From assembly GCA_903905735.1 (NCBI GenBank), contig CAIVHU010000013.1:1-64000 (forward strand): DNA of 64,000 nt, given 5' to 3'. Positions 17,601 to 26,634 of the stretch are shown in pieces. Made by a program: the position numbers and the translations under genes. The notes below the pieces were generated by a model, which worked only from the letters and a program-made list of their open reading frames with translations, was not told the origin of the DNA and did no database searches. The stretch comes from an uncultured beta proteobacterium (GTDB taxonomy: Bacteria; Pseudomonadota; Gammaproteobacteria; Burkholderiales; Burkholderiaceae_C). Positions within the stretch are counted from its first letter, which is position 1. Every line of letters begins with the position of its first letter.

Positions 17601-18146
17601 GTGTTTGTCTCCTGTAGTTTGCAACCGGCGCGAGGCTAAGTGAGGGTGCTTACCAATTGCTTACCCATTTTTACGCGTTGGACCGGGTCCGCACTTTTGG
17701 GGTGTCGAACAGTGGTTGAATCGATGGCGAGGGGCTTGCATCGCCTACAAAAGGCTTGCTGTGGCCAGCAGCGATGGCGCGTCTGATGCTATATTAAAAA
17801 TAGCGCCGATTGACTATTTCTCTGGGGCTGTAGACATATTTTGGCAAATGTATGAATGCCTCAGGGGCTTCTTGACAGCCGTGCCCCGAGACTTGCGTCC
17901 CGGTTGGTGTCGGTGTTTTCCCTAAGGTATCGTAAATAGAGCCATCAAACGCCCAAACGGGGCTCGTCAAAGGCCTTTTTCAAGCGGTTTGCTCTGGTTT
18001 GATGCGGCCGTCATGCCGCTTGAGGACCTTTCAAAAAACTGGCCAATCGCCTGCACAATAGTGATCAACGCCCGATAACTGGAGATAGGTATGCCGACAA
18101 TGATATTCAGAGCATTCATCTTGGCCTGCGGCGTGAGGGGTGGGGT
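17601..18146. other. Divergent intergenic region, yjcH-actP / exonuclease fusion
   Basis: 546 bases without a supported gene. It must hold the promoters of yjcH-actP (minus) and the downstream fusion gene (plus). It contains repeat copy 8. I see no convincing sigma-70 pair or operator. Confidence 0.6.
17787..17842 (+). repeat. Interspersed palindromic repeat, copy 8
   Basis: TGCTATATTAAAAATAGCGC ... CTGGGGCTGTAGACATATTTT; a longer, diverged plus-orientation copy between yjcH and the exonuclease fusion gene. Confidence 0.6.
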
Positions 18147-20312
18147 ATGAGACTGGACCGGCGCATGGTCTGGGCCATGGGCATTGTGGGCGTAGCCACC
18201 ATCGTCTGGGTGCTGATCACGCTGGGCCTGATTGTCGTCACGCTGGAGCCCACACAGCGCGCACTGGTGATGGCGCAATTGGCACCCAGACTGCTGTTGA
18301 TCGGCATGACCTGGCTGATGGGCCTGGTGGTGATTGCCGCCACGCTGCGCTGGCTGTTTCGACGCTATGCCAGCGCACCGGCGCGTCTGGTTGAGCAAAC
18401 GCGGGTGCTGCTGGCGGCAGAACACGCCGCGCCGATGAACCACCAAGGCACGAAAGAAACCAAGGAACTGGCCGAAGTGGTGTATCAGTTGGCCTGCCAG
18501 CGCGATCAGTTGCGCACCGAGGTTGGCACCCAAGTGGCCCTGGCCAGCCAGAGCGTGCAGCAGGAAAAAGACCGGCTGGCCGCCCTGATGGCCGAGCTCA
18601 CCCAGAGCGTGGTGGTGTGCAATCTGGATGGGCGCATCCTGCTCTACAACCACCGGGCCCGGCTGCAGTTCAAGGCCATGTCCAAATCGCCCGGACTGGC
18701 AGGCGGGGCGGAGTTGGTGGGCATTGGCCGTTCGATTTACGCGGTGTTTGACCGGGCCTTGGTGGCGCACGCCATTGACAGCATCCAGCAGCGCCTGCTG
18801 CGCGGCGCGGCCAATCCGTCGGCGCAGTTTGTCACCACCACCCAAGCCGGGCAGTTGCTGCGGGTGCAGATGGCACCGGTGCGTACCAGCCAGGCCGACG
18901 ATGCTGAAAACGCACTCAGCGGTTTTGTGCTGATGCTCGACAACGTCACCCGCGCTTTTGACGAAGAAAACCGGCGTGACCAGATGGTGCACGCTGTGAC
19001 CCAGGGCTGCCGCTCCTCGCTGGCGGGCATGACCACCGCCCTGCGCACTTTGGAAGCCTCTGAGTTGACCGGCGACGCGCGCGAACGCCAGCGCGAGGTT
19101 CTGCGCAACGAGATCAACAGCATGGCGCAGCGCATCACCGATCTGGACAAGCAGGCCACCCACGGTCTCAAAACCCGCTGGCCGATGGAAGACATGCTGG
19201 GTTCCGACGTTTTGCTGGTAGCACAGCAACGCATTCAAAAGCACTGCAAGCGCGATGTGACGCTTGAAAATGTGGACGACAGCGTCTGGCTGCGGGTGGA
19301 CAGCTACAGTCTGATTCAGGCATTGGTTTACCTGTCAGCACGTCTGGTGGACGAGTTTGAGGTGCGCTTCCTGCGCTTGCGCCTGTTCGCCGATCGGGGC
19401 GTGGCCAAGCTCGACCTGATCTGGACCGGCCAGGTGATGAGCACCGAAACCGTGATGAGCTGGGAGATGGACGGCATGCAGTTTGGTGCCGAGAGCACAC
19501 CCTTGAGCGTGCGCGATGTGGTCGAACGCCATGGCGGCGAGCTCAGCTTTGCCCGCGAACGCGTACGCCACGAGGCGTTTTTCCGCTTTGCCCTGCCGCA
19601 GGTGAGTGACCAGGAGCAGGTGGAAGCGGCAGCCTTGCTGCAAAACGACAGTCGCCCCGAGTTTTACGACTTCGACTTGTTTCAGACCAGTGAGCAGACC
19701 AGCGCGCTGGATGACCGACCCCTGAGTGAGCTGGCCTACACCGTGTTTGACACCGAGACCACGGGTCTGAACCCGTCCGAGGGTGACGAGATCATCCAGA
19801 TCGGTGCCACACGGTGTGTCAACAGCAAGCTGCTGCGCCATGAAAGTTTTGAGCAGCTGGTCAACCCCGGGCGGCTGATTCCGGCGGCGGGCATTCCCAT
19901 TCACGGCATCACGCAGGACATGGTGATGGGCATGCCGCCGATCACCGAGGTGTTGCCGGCGTTTCACACCTTTGCGCAGGACACGGTGCTGGTGGCCCAC
20001 AACGCGGCTTTTGACATGAAGTTTCTGCAGTTGCAGGAAAAAACCACCGGCCTGAAGTTTGACCACCCGGTGCTCGATACCTTGTTGTTATCTGCCGTGG
20101 TGCACCCAAACCATGAGGAGCACCGGCTGGAAGCGATTGCCGAGCGTTTCAACATCACCGTGCTGGGCCGCCACACCGCGCTCGGTGACGCGCTGGTCAC
20201 GGCCGAAGTCTGGCTGCGCCTGATTCCACTGTTGCAGGCCATGGGCATCCACACCTTGCGCCAGGCGCGCGAAGCGGCGCAGAAGACTTTTTACGCCAGG
20301 CTGAAGTACTGA
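18147..20312 (+). CDS. Membrane PAS / pseudo-histidine-kinase / DEDDh exonuclease fusion
   Basis: A 721-residue fusion. Two transmembrane helices (about 8-32 and 46-68) are followed by a HAMP-like linker, a coiled coil, a PAS-like domain (LAALMAELTQSVVVCNLDGR near 148) and a degenerate kinase region. Where the phosphorylated His should be the sequence is AVTQGCRSSLAGM, with Gln in its place, and the ATP-binding N and G boxes are not recognisable; only an HGGEL relic remains near 455. The C-terminus is a DnaQ-type 3'-5' exonuclease with all acidic motifs: FDTETTGL near 534, HNAAFDMKFL near 618 and HTALGDA near 676. The kinase part can hardly be catalytic and probably senses a signal at the membrane. 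It neighbours ActP and the DUF294 protein, an association that recurs in proteobacteria. Confidence 0.85.
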   Translation: MRLDRRMVWAMGIVGVATIVWVLITLGLIVVTLEPTQRALVMAQLAPRLLLIGMTWLMGLVVIAATLRWLFRRYASAPARLVEQTRVLLAAEHAAPMNHQGTKETKELAEVVYQLACQRDQLRTEVGTQVALASQSVQQEKDRLAALMAELTQSVVVCNLDGRILLYNHRARLQFKAMSKSPGLAGGAELVGIGRSIYAVFDRALVAHAIDSIQQRLLRGAANPSAQFVTTTQAGQLLRVQMAPVRTSQADDAENALSGFVLMLDNVTRAFDEENRRDQMVHAVTQGCRSSLAGMTTALRTLEASELTGDARERQREVLRNEINSMAQRITDLDKQATHGLKTRWPMEDMLGSDVLLVAQQRIQKHCKRDVTLENVDDSVWLRVDSYSLIQALVYLSARLVDEFEVRFLRLRLFADRGVAKLDLIWTGQVMSTETVMSWEMDGMQFGAESTPLSVRDVVERHGGELSFARERVRHEAFFRFALPQVSDQEQVEAAALLQNDSRPEFYDFDLFQTSEQTSALDDRPLSELAYTVFDTETTGLNPSEGDEIIQIGATRCVNSKLLRHESFEQLVNPGRLIPAAGIPIHGITQDMVMGMPPITEVLPAFHTFAQDTVLVAHNAAFDMKFLQLQEKTTGLKFDHPVLDTLLLSAVVHPNHEEHRLEAIAERFNITVLGRHTALGDALVTAEVWLRLIPLLQAMGIHTLRQAREAAQKTFYARLKY

Positions 20313-20492
20313 AGTTGCGCTGATCACGTCGCGCGTCGAGCGACCGCCGAATCGGTAGCAAATTGGTCGGGTTGCGGCGGTTCAGATCCAGTCTGGATGC
20401 CTCCCGGTAAAATCAGGGCCTGACTTCTGCCCAGCCAGCAACCTCAACGTTTGGTTCGGCGCACTTCCCGTGCTCTTGAACACTCCTTATTT

Positions 20493-20536
20493 CATAGCTA
20501 TAAGCCTTTTATAAATAAGGGCTATAGCCATTTTTT
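20493..20536 (+). repeat. Interspersed palindromic repeat, copy 9
   Basis: CATAGCTATAAGCCTTTTAT then AAATAAGGGCTATAGCCATTTTTT. Immediately upstream of the UspA remnant, at its truncated 5' edge. Confidence 0.8.
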
Positions 20537-20542
20537 CTCTGA

Positions 20543-20734
20543 ATCCGCGCAAAGCTCACCAAAAGACCTGGGCGCCACGTGGAGCAGGTGATTGCCAAGG
20601 CCATAGTGGACCAGGGCATTGACCTGCTGGTGATGGGTTCTTACAGCCACTCGTCGCCAAGGAGCTGGTTCATGGGCAGCAAAACCTCGGACTGGCTGCG
20701 CACCGTGCGGGTGCCGACGCTGCTGTTGCGTTGA
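20543..20734 (+). pseudogene. C-terminal fragment of a UspA universal stress protein
   Basis: An open stretch of 63 codons with no start encodes EQVIAKAIVDQGIDLLVMGS and ends WLRTVRVPTLLLR, the last third of a UspA domain (ATP-binding G-x-x-x-S region, then the final strand). The first two thirds are gone; the cut edge coincides with repeat copy 9. Non-functional remnant. Confidence 0.75.
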
Positions 20735-20803
20735 AAACAGTAATCCATACTGTAAGCTTGTCAACGACTTTCATTTGAAGAACTGACCCATGAGTAAACC
20801 GCC

Positions 20804-22156
20804 GTGCCCGTAAACACCAGACTCCACCGATTGCAGTCCAGACTGGACGCCTTGCGAGCGCGCGGACTGGTGGTGTACCTGGGTGTCTTTATTTTGATGG
20901 CGCTGGCTATTGGCGTGGCTGCCTTTGCCTTTATTCATTTGGCAGTCCCCAACACATTGACCATCACCGCAGGTCCGAAAGGCAGCAGTTTTTACCGCGC
21001 CGCTGAGAAGTACAAAACGATTCTGGCCAGGGATGGCGTGACCTTGGACATCCTGCCATCGGATGGTTCCCCGGAAAACCTGCAGCGACTGACCTCGGCA
21101 CAGCCAAGCGCAGATATTGGTTTTGTTCTTGGCGGTGAACTCAAGGATGGGAACGCCCAAAACTTGATGTCCCTGGGAAGCGTTAGCTACCAGCCTTTGC
21201 TGATTTTTTATCACGGGAAAATCCGACACCTGCTGTCAGAATTTGGGGGTGCCCGCATCGACATTGGAGCGCAGGGCAGTGGAACCAGAACTTTGGCTCT
21301 GGAAATGCTCAAGGTCAATGGCATCGAACCCAAAGGCGCTACCAGCTTCATTGAAGTCGACGCCAAGGATCCGGAAAAAGACTTGAATGGCGATCGGATG
21401 GATGTCATTTTCATGATGGGCGATTCGACCTCGTCCGAGTTGCTGCGCAAGTTGCTGCGCTCGCCAAAGATTCACCTGTTCAACGTCACCCAGGCTGATG
21501 CTTATGTGAGGCGCATAGGCTATCTCAACAAACTGGTGCTTCCCGAGGGTTCGCTGGATTTGGGCAAGAACCTGCCTGCAGAAGATCTGAATCTGGTTGC
21601 GCCCACAGTTGAGTTGATTGCCAGAGACAGCCTGCATCCGGCCTTGTCCGATTTGCTGCTTGAAGCGGCGCGCGAGGTGCATAGTGGCCCTGGCCTGTTC
21701 AGAAAACGCGGCGAGTTCCCGGTGCCACTCGAGCATGAATTTCGCATGAGTCCGGATGCTGTTCGTTACTACGCATCGGGCAAGACCTATCTTTATCGAA
21801 CATTTCCGTTTTGGTTGGCCAGTCTGATTGCCAGGGCTTTGGCCGTGCTGGTCCCGCTTGCCTTGCTGCTGGTTCCGGCTTTGAGGTTTGCCCCGACGAT
21901 TTACCGCTGGCGCATTGAGTCGCGCATTCATCGTTGGTACAAGGTTCTGTTGGATCTTGAGCGGGACAACTTCGTTGCAAAAACCACGCAAGACCGGGTA
22001 GCACTGTTGCGTCAGCTCGATGCCATTGAAGTCAGCGTGAATCGAATTGTGATTCCGGCCTCTTTTGGCGACATGTTCTACGACCTGCGTGGGCATGTGG
22101 ATTTTGTGCGCAAACGCCTGATGTCCGAAGCTCCGCCCCCGGCTGAGTCGGCCTGA
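20804..22156 (+). CDS. TAXI-type TRAP solute-binding protein, membrane-anchored
   Basis: A 450-residue substrate-binding protein of the TAXI family. A signal-anchor helix (YLGVFILMALAIGVAAFAF) leads into a binding domain typified by LTITAGPKGSSFYRAAEKYK and GSGTRTLALEML. Unlike ordinary soluble TAXI receptors it ends in a second hydrophobic segment (ALAVLVPLALLLVPALRFAP near 345) and a cytoplasmic tail of about 80 residues, so it spans the membrane twice. No TRAP permease is adjacent. The start is uncertain: GTG 20804 lacks a ribosome site, and an ATG at 20790 would fit if one base were missing (MSKPP...VNTRLHR). Confidence 0.8.
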   Translation: MPVNTRLHRLQSRLDALRARGLVVYLGVFILMALAIGVAAFAFIHLAVPNTLTITAGPKGSSFYRAAEKYKTILARDGVTLDILPSDGSPENLQRLTSAQPSADIGFVLGGELKDGNAQNLMSLGSVSYQPLLIFYHGKIRHLLSEFGGARIDIGAQGSGTRTLALEMLKVNGIEPKGATSFIEVDAKDPEKDLNGDRMDVIFMMGDSTSSELLRKLLRSPKIHLFNVTQADAYVRRIGYLNKLVLPEGSLDLGKNLPAEDLNLVAPTVELIARDSLHPALSDLLLEAAREVHSGPGLFRKRGEFPVPLEHEFRMSPDAVRYYASGKTYLYRTFPFWLASLIARALAVLVPLALLLVPALRFAPTIYRWRIESRIHRWYKVLLDLERDNFVAKTTQDRVALLRQLDAIEVSVNRIVIPASFGDMFYDLRGHVDFVRKRLMSEAPPPAESA

Positions 22157-22291
22157 TCCAACGGTCGGTTCGCCATTGGTCTGTCATGTTGGCAGACCCA
22201 TTGGGCACTGATGGGGTGAATGCCGGCAGGTCCAGTAACCGACACACATTCACTCGGAACGGGGGGCTATCACCGAATAGCGTGGATAGAT

Positions 22292-22338
22292 AAAAAATTG
22301 GCCTCTAGCCCTTATGCAATAAGCGGTAACAGCTATTG
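22292..22338 (-). repeat. Interspersed palindromic repeat, copy 10
   Basis: Minus orientation: AAATTGGCCTCTAGCCCTTA then TGCAATAAGCGGTAACAGCTATT read on the plus strand. Just beyond the 3' end of the DUF294 pseudogene. Confidence 0.85.
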
Positions 22339-22346
22339 ATTCAATA

Positions 22347-23034
22347 TCAAAGTCGCCTACCCGAATTGCGCCCGCGCAGCACGCCCTGCAAGGTCTGCAC
22401 CACGCCAAAAACGTCTTTAAGGCGGCTGCGCTCAAACTTGGACAACTCGTCGAGCGCCAGAAAGTTGTCGGGTGCCTGCCCCTGTGCGGTCTGGCGCGCC
22501 TGGTGGGCGATGCGCAGCTTACCCAAAAACTTCAGTGCGTCGAGTAGGTCGCGGGCGCTTTGCTCGTTGACCTCTCCGGCGTTGGCTGACACCTCCAGCC
22601 GGTCATGCGTGTTGGCTACAGACACCCCGGCTACGAGCACGTTGATGCGCGCCAGGTCCACCACCAGCACGATGCCGCTGTGCTTGAGGTCGATGGTGCT
22701 GGGCTTATCGCCCCCTTTGATCAGTGTGATGTTGCCAAACATGCCCAGGGCGGGCGGTGTATGAGCGCGTTGCTGACCATGTGCGCCAGAAGCAGGATGT
22801 TGCCTTGGGTGTGCAAGAGCACATCACAGCGCAGGCTGCTCCAGCAGCGCCATTTTGCCGTGGATGCCGCGCAGGTCAAAAAACACGCAGGTGAGCATCA
22901 GTGCCTTGGGTTTGGGCTGCTCGATCCATTTGCGGAAGTACTCGGCCCAGACCTTGCGCGGCTGGGGCCAGGTGTCGGTCATGGCCATCATCTCGCCGGG
23001 GCAGTGGATATAAGGGACCGCGCCAACCTCAAAA
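22347..23034 (-). pseudogene. Decayed DUF294 nucleotidyltransferase paralogue, 3' part only
   Basis: Reading the minus strand gives the second half of a DUF294 protein in three frames: HCPGEMMAMTDTWPQPRKVW to GIHGKMALLEQ, then LRCDVLLHTQGNILLLAHMV, then GMFGNITLIKGGDKPSTIDL through NFLALDELSKFERSRLKDVF. Frameshifts lie near 22833-22838 and 22748-22755. The cNMP, CBS and N-terminal transferase parts are absent, cut at the end of the MFS gene. It is a second, dead member of the family intact at 13644-15464. Confidence 0.8.
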
Positions 23035-24189
23035 TCGTTGGGTATGGCGAATCAGTGCCACACAACCCGCCACCGCCAGGCCGGTGAGCAGCAGCGGAAA
23101 TCCCAGCGTGGGCGAGGACTCGATCAATGCACCGGATGCGGCAGAGGCCACCAGCCCGCCCAAGGTGTAGGTCAGCACCAGCACGGCGGTGCTGTTGACC
23201 AGGGTAATGCCTTTTTCGCGCGCGCCGATGTCGATCATGGCCAGGGTGTAGAGCGCGCCACCAGACGCACCCCAGAGCGCCACAACCGGCCAGATCAGTA
23301 GCGGGGTCTGCGCCACCCATGGGCCAGCCAGGGTGCTGAGCAGGATCAGCACGGCAAAAGCGGCCATCATGCTGCGCCGCCCTTTAGCGGGCGAGGCAAA
23401 ACGGTCGGCCAGCATGCCCGATGGCAGCGCCATCAGCGTGCCGCCCGCGCCGCTGACCGACACCAGCAGCGTTGCCGCGCTGGCGCTCAAACCCAGCGCC
23501 AGGCCGTACAGCGGCAGGATGGATGCCAAGCCGAGCTCAAAAAAGCCACCCAGAAAGCCCGCCAGCATGATCACCGGATGCGCCTGTACCGCGTGCCACA
23601 GTCCTGTCAGGCCAACACTGGCGCTTTGCTGGTCATGGTCGGGCGGCAGGGTCGGAATCAGCACCGTCCAGGCCAGGCCCACGCCCAGCAGGGCGACCAC
23701 CACCCACAGTGCGTGGCTGTTGCCCGTGCCCACCCAGGCCAGCAAGGCGGGGCCAACCACAAAGGTCAGCCCGACCATGGTGGCATAGCTGCCAATGGTG
23801 CGGCCAATCTGATCGGGCGGGGCGAATTCGGCAATAAAGGCTTCGGCCAGCACCCAGCGCAAACCGCCAGCCACCCCAGCCAGCAATTCCAGCGCAAACC
23901 AGAGCCAAAGCACATCGGTCGTCATGAAGCCGATGGCCGACACCAGCGGCGTGATGGAGGCCAGCCACATCGCCGGGCGGCGACCGATTTTGCGGGTGAG
24001 TTGCGAGGCGAACGGCGTGATGATGAACACGCCCAGCCAGGTGGTGGCCGCAAACAGCCCGGCCACGGTGGTCGAGACCTGCGCACCCTTGAGCATCAAC
24101 AGCAGCAGCGGTGACAGCATGAAGATGCCGCACAGCTCGAAAAACGTCGAGCCAAAGACCGCCAGCAGACCCACGCGGGATGCTGTCAT
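23029..24189 (-). CDS. MFS transporter
   Basis: An inner-membrane major facilitator of 386 residues with 12 predicted helices. The motif between helices 2 and 3 is visible (SQLTRKIGRRPAMWLAS), with a weaker one in the second half (SGMLADRFASPAKGRR). It resembles drug or sugar-efflux permeases but the substrate cannot be read from sequence. Start ATG 24189 overlaps the stop of the upstream HAD phosphatase gene by four bases, so the two are co-transcribed. Confidence 0.85.
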   Translation of the reverse strand: MTASRVGLLAVFGSTFFELCGIFMLSPLLLLMLKGAQVSTTVAGLFAATTWLGVFIITPFASQLTRKIGRRPAMWLASITPLVSAIGFMTTDVLWLWFALELLAGVAGGLRWVLAEAFIAEFAPPDQIGRTIGSYATMVGLTFVVGPALLAWVGTGNSHALWVVVALLGVGLAWTVLIPTLPPDHDQQSASVGLTGLWHAVQAHPVIMLAGFLGGFFELGLASILPLYGLALGLSASAATLLVSVSGAGGTLMALPSGMLADRFASPAKGRRSMMAAFAVLILLSTLAGPWVAQTPLLIWPVVALWGASGGALYTLAMIDIGAREKGITLVNSTAVLVLTYTLGGLVASAASGALIESSPTLGFPLLLTGLAVAGCVALIRHTQRF

Positions 24190-25043
24190 CTCGCGGTGCG
24201 GGCATCCAGGATGGCGCGCACCACCTCGGCAAAACCGGCACCGCGCTCGCCTTGGGTTTCATAACGCGGCCAGTGCACCAGCTGGTTCTCAAAACGGTGG
24301 ATGTTGGCCACGCCCACGCTGTGCGGGAAGTGTTCAAACATGATCTGGTCGTTGGTCGAGTCGCCGACATAGACCCAGCGGCCAATCTCGTCGTCTAGAT
24401 GACGGTCAAACAGCAGGCGCACCATCCAGCGCGCAGCTTCGAGTTTGTTGTGTCTGCCAAACCAGCCGTTGATGTGGATGCTGCTGACCGTTGCCTGCAT
24501 GCCCTCGGACTGCATCAGCGCCACGACTTGGGCCACTTTGTCGGGGGGTAGCAGCACATGTTCAGCGTAGTCAATGGCGATGTCGGTCTCGCGCCCCGCT
24601 GCGTCGCGCGAGATGGCCGAGCCGGGCACTTCGCGCAGCATGCGCTGCGCCACCTGCTGCATTTTGAGCTGGTTGGCGCGGCGGCTGGTCGCATCGGAAA
24701 AATATGCTTTTAATATCTGTTCGCGCTTGCTGTATAAGGGCTGTAGGCCATTTTTGCTTGCAACATCGGGAACAAAGGCGACACCACCGTTTTCCGCCAC
24801 CATGGCATCCACCGACCACTTGGGCAGGCCGCGCGCCGCGTCGCCCAGCGCATGCGGCTCGCACCAGCCCACCGGTCGCCCGGTGATCGGAATCACCGCC
24901 AGCCCGGCGGCTTTCAGGTCGCTCAGGGCCTGCAAGGCATCTAGCGTGATGGCCTGGTGGATGGTGAGGGTGTCGTCAATGTCGGTGAAAACGCCGATGA
25001 TGCGGCGGCGCGCGTCGTAGGGCCAGTGACTCAGTGTTTGCAT
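24186..25043 (-). CDS. HAD-superfamily (type IIB) phosphatase
   Basis: A 285-residue cytoplasmic phosphatase. Motif I is FTDIDDTLTIH near 20, motif II is PITGRP near 52, and motif IV is YVGDSTNDQIMF near 230. The IIB cap suggests a sugar-phosphate or mannosyl-3-phosphoglycerate-like substrate. The ATG at 25043 (MQTLSHWPYDARRR) is the likely start. Repeat copy 11 is inserted in frame in the cap region, contributing ASKNGLQPLYSKREQILKAY. It is coupled to the downstream MFS gene. Confidence 0.85.
   Translation of the reverse strand: MQTLSHWPYDARRRIIGVFTDIDDTLTIHQAITLDALQALSDLKAAGLAVIPITGRPVGWCEPHALGDAARGLPKWSVDAMVAENGGVAFVPDVASKNGLQPLYSKREQILKAYFSDATSRRANQLKMQQVAQRMLREVPGSAISRDAAGRETDIAIDYAEHVLLPPDKVAQVVALMQSEGMQATVSSIHINGWFGRHNKLEAARWMVRLLFDRHLDDEIGRWVYVGDSTNDQIMFEHFPHSVGVANIHRFENQLVHWPRYETQGERGAGFAEVVRAILDARTAR
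24702..24762 (+). repeat. Interspersed palindromic repeat, copy 11 (in HAD gene)
   Basis: Plus orientation, inside a minus-strand gene: ATGCTTTTAATATCTGTTCG ... TATAAGGGCTGTAGGCCATTTTT. Reading frame kept. Confidence 0.8.
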
Positions 25044-25093
25044 AGGCACGCATGTTAATGCGGCGCATGGGCTGGCCAAGCCTACCTCACGGG

Positions 25094-25954
25094 CTACAGC
25101 ACTTGCAGTGCAGCCAAATGCCGCACCAGATCCTGCTGGCGCTCGTAGCCGGTTTTGGCCAGCACATGGCGCAACTGGGTGCGCACGGTGGCCACGCTGA
25201 CACTGAAGGTGTGGGCGTACTCGTCCACCGTGCGGCCCTGCACCAGTTCTTTGGTGAGCCGGGCTTCGGCGGCAGTCAGGCCGTAAAGCTCCATCAGCAG
25301 GCTGGGGGTGATGCGGTGGCCGGGGCGCAACAACTGCACCAGCACGCACGTATGCAGCGTGTGGTCGGACGCCGCGCTGACGGAGGGCAACCACGTGCTT
25401 GTTCGGCGCTTTGGGGTGGCCCAGGCGGTGACGACCAACTCACCTTCTGCCACCCGCAAGCGCATGGCCTGGGGCTGGCGTTTGAGGTGGGCTTGCTGGC
25501 AGGCTTGGCCCAGCGGACTGTCGCTGCGCACGCTGCTGGCTTGCCAGCCCAGTTGGGGTAACTGTGCCAGCAGTTGCCGCGCTGTTGGGTTGACAAAGAG
25601 CACCTGCCCGCGCTGGTCCAGACCCAGCACGCCCACGCCTTGCTGTTGCAACAGGTCGGCTTGGGTACCGTGCAGCAGCGTTCCCAAACTGTCCTGCAAG
25701 CTCATCCGAATCGCCCGCTGCAGGTGCGGGAAGTAGCGTTTGATCGTGCTCAGGTCTTCGTCGCAGAAATCAGGGCGGCCTTTGAAGCGGTTAAAAGCCA
25801 CCAAGCTGGATGCGTGTTCGTCCTTAAACAAAAGCCCACCGCTGGTCTGTTCCCGCCCCCGCGGCAAAAGATAGTCCTGAAAAAACTCGCTCTGGGGCAT
25901 GTAGGTCGGGCTGAAATGGTCGGAATTGCGATGCACCTGACCGGGGTGTTGGAG
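25094..25954 (-). pseudogene. LuxR-type regulator, N-terminally truncated
   Basis: The C-terminus is a clear LuxR/GerE helix-turn-helix (GLTAAEARLTKELVQGRTVD, then VSVATVRTQLRHVLAKTGYE). Before it lies part of a PAS/GAF-like sensor (MPQSEFFQDYLLPRGREQ onward). These regulators normally have some 370 residues; here recognisable sequence stops near 25954. The frame stays open to 26125 but that part is low-complexity and lies over the plus-strand gene beginning at 25956. I take it as a 5' deletion that joined the two genes. Internal ATG 25900 could still give a protein with the DNA-binding domain. Confidence 0.65.
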
Positions 25955-25955
25955 G

Positions 25956-26546
25956 GTGCTGGTTTTCAATGGAACAGCGGCAGCGACCACGCAAGACGTG
26001 TCAATTACCGGTTCGGGTGACACATCGGCCATGACATTTATCAGCCCGTTGTTCACCCTGACGGGGGCTGTCACAGCGTTGCCTGTGTGGAGTGCCAATG
26101 GTGGCAGGGTGCGTGCAAGCGGCAATGTCGTGTCCTATTGCAGCGCAGGAGCGAAGGCCGCATATGGCTCCAATGATGCGTCTTACCAGCAGGGGCAATA
26201 CGTGTATCTTTCTGCCAATTTGACGGCAGTAACCGATATCACCGAGTTGCATGGACACACGTTTTACGAGTTCTCATGTGCAGCGACTGGCACGAACTAT
26301 TCGACGAAGATCAACAGCGATGGTTCGCTGACTCGCGTCGATCAGGCGGGGTCCGTCACACTGACAGCAGCCCAAGCTGCTCAGTTCTTCTCTGCAGTTG
26401 GTTTCACCGATACTGATGGCAGTAACTACAAGGTGCGCGCCTACAAAGTGACCGACAGTGGAACAACACGCTACTTTCTGGTCAACCCGACAGCACAGCC
26501 CAATTCGAAATTCGTCACACTGTCTGACGAGACTGCCCCATCCTGA
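25956..26546 (+). CDS. Unknown protein, possibly 5'-truncated
   Basis: Not recognised. 196 residues from GTG 25956, or 171 from ATG 26030; neither has a good ribosome site. The Thr/Ser/Gly/Ala-rich composition, two or three Cys (VSYCSAGAK, FEFSCAATG region) and beta-rich pattern suggest an exported or surface protein, but no clear signal peptide is seen. GC and codon use are less biased than in neighbours. The N-terminus abuts the truncated LuxR gene, so this may be the tail of a longer gene. Confidence 0.45.
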   Translation: MLVFNGTAAATTQDVSITGSGDTSAMTFISPLFTLTGAVTALPVWSANGGRVRASGNVVSYCSAGAKAAYGSNDASYQQGQYVYLSANLTAVTDITELHGHTFYEFSCAATGTNYSTKINSDGSLTRVDQAGSVTLTAAQAAQFFSAVGFTDTDGSNYKVRAYKVTDSGTTRYFLVNPTAQPNSKFVTLSDETAPS

Positions 26547-26576
26547 CACACCCAGATCTCGAATGAGGTCCTTTTT

Positions 26577-26634
26577 GCTATATAAAAGGTAGCTCCTTGC
26601 ACCCTTCTATCAGGCGCTGGGAGCTATTTCTTAG
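26577..26634 (+). repeat. Interspersed palindromic repeat, copy 12 (variant)
   Basis: TGCTATATAAAAGGTAGCTCC ... AGGCGCTGGGAGCTATTTC. TAGCTCC and GGGAGCTA can pair, so it could also act as a weak terminator for the flanking convergent genes. Confidence 0.55.

Noticed and set aside
17967..19244. 425-codon minus-strand open frame over the fusion gene
   Set aside because: His/Gln-rich shadow of the PAS/kinase-like coding sequence; no motif or ribosome site.
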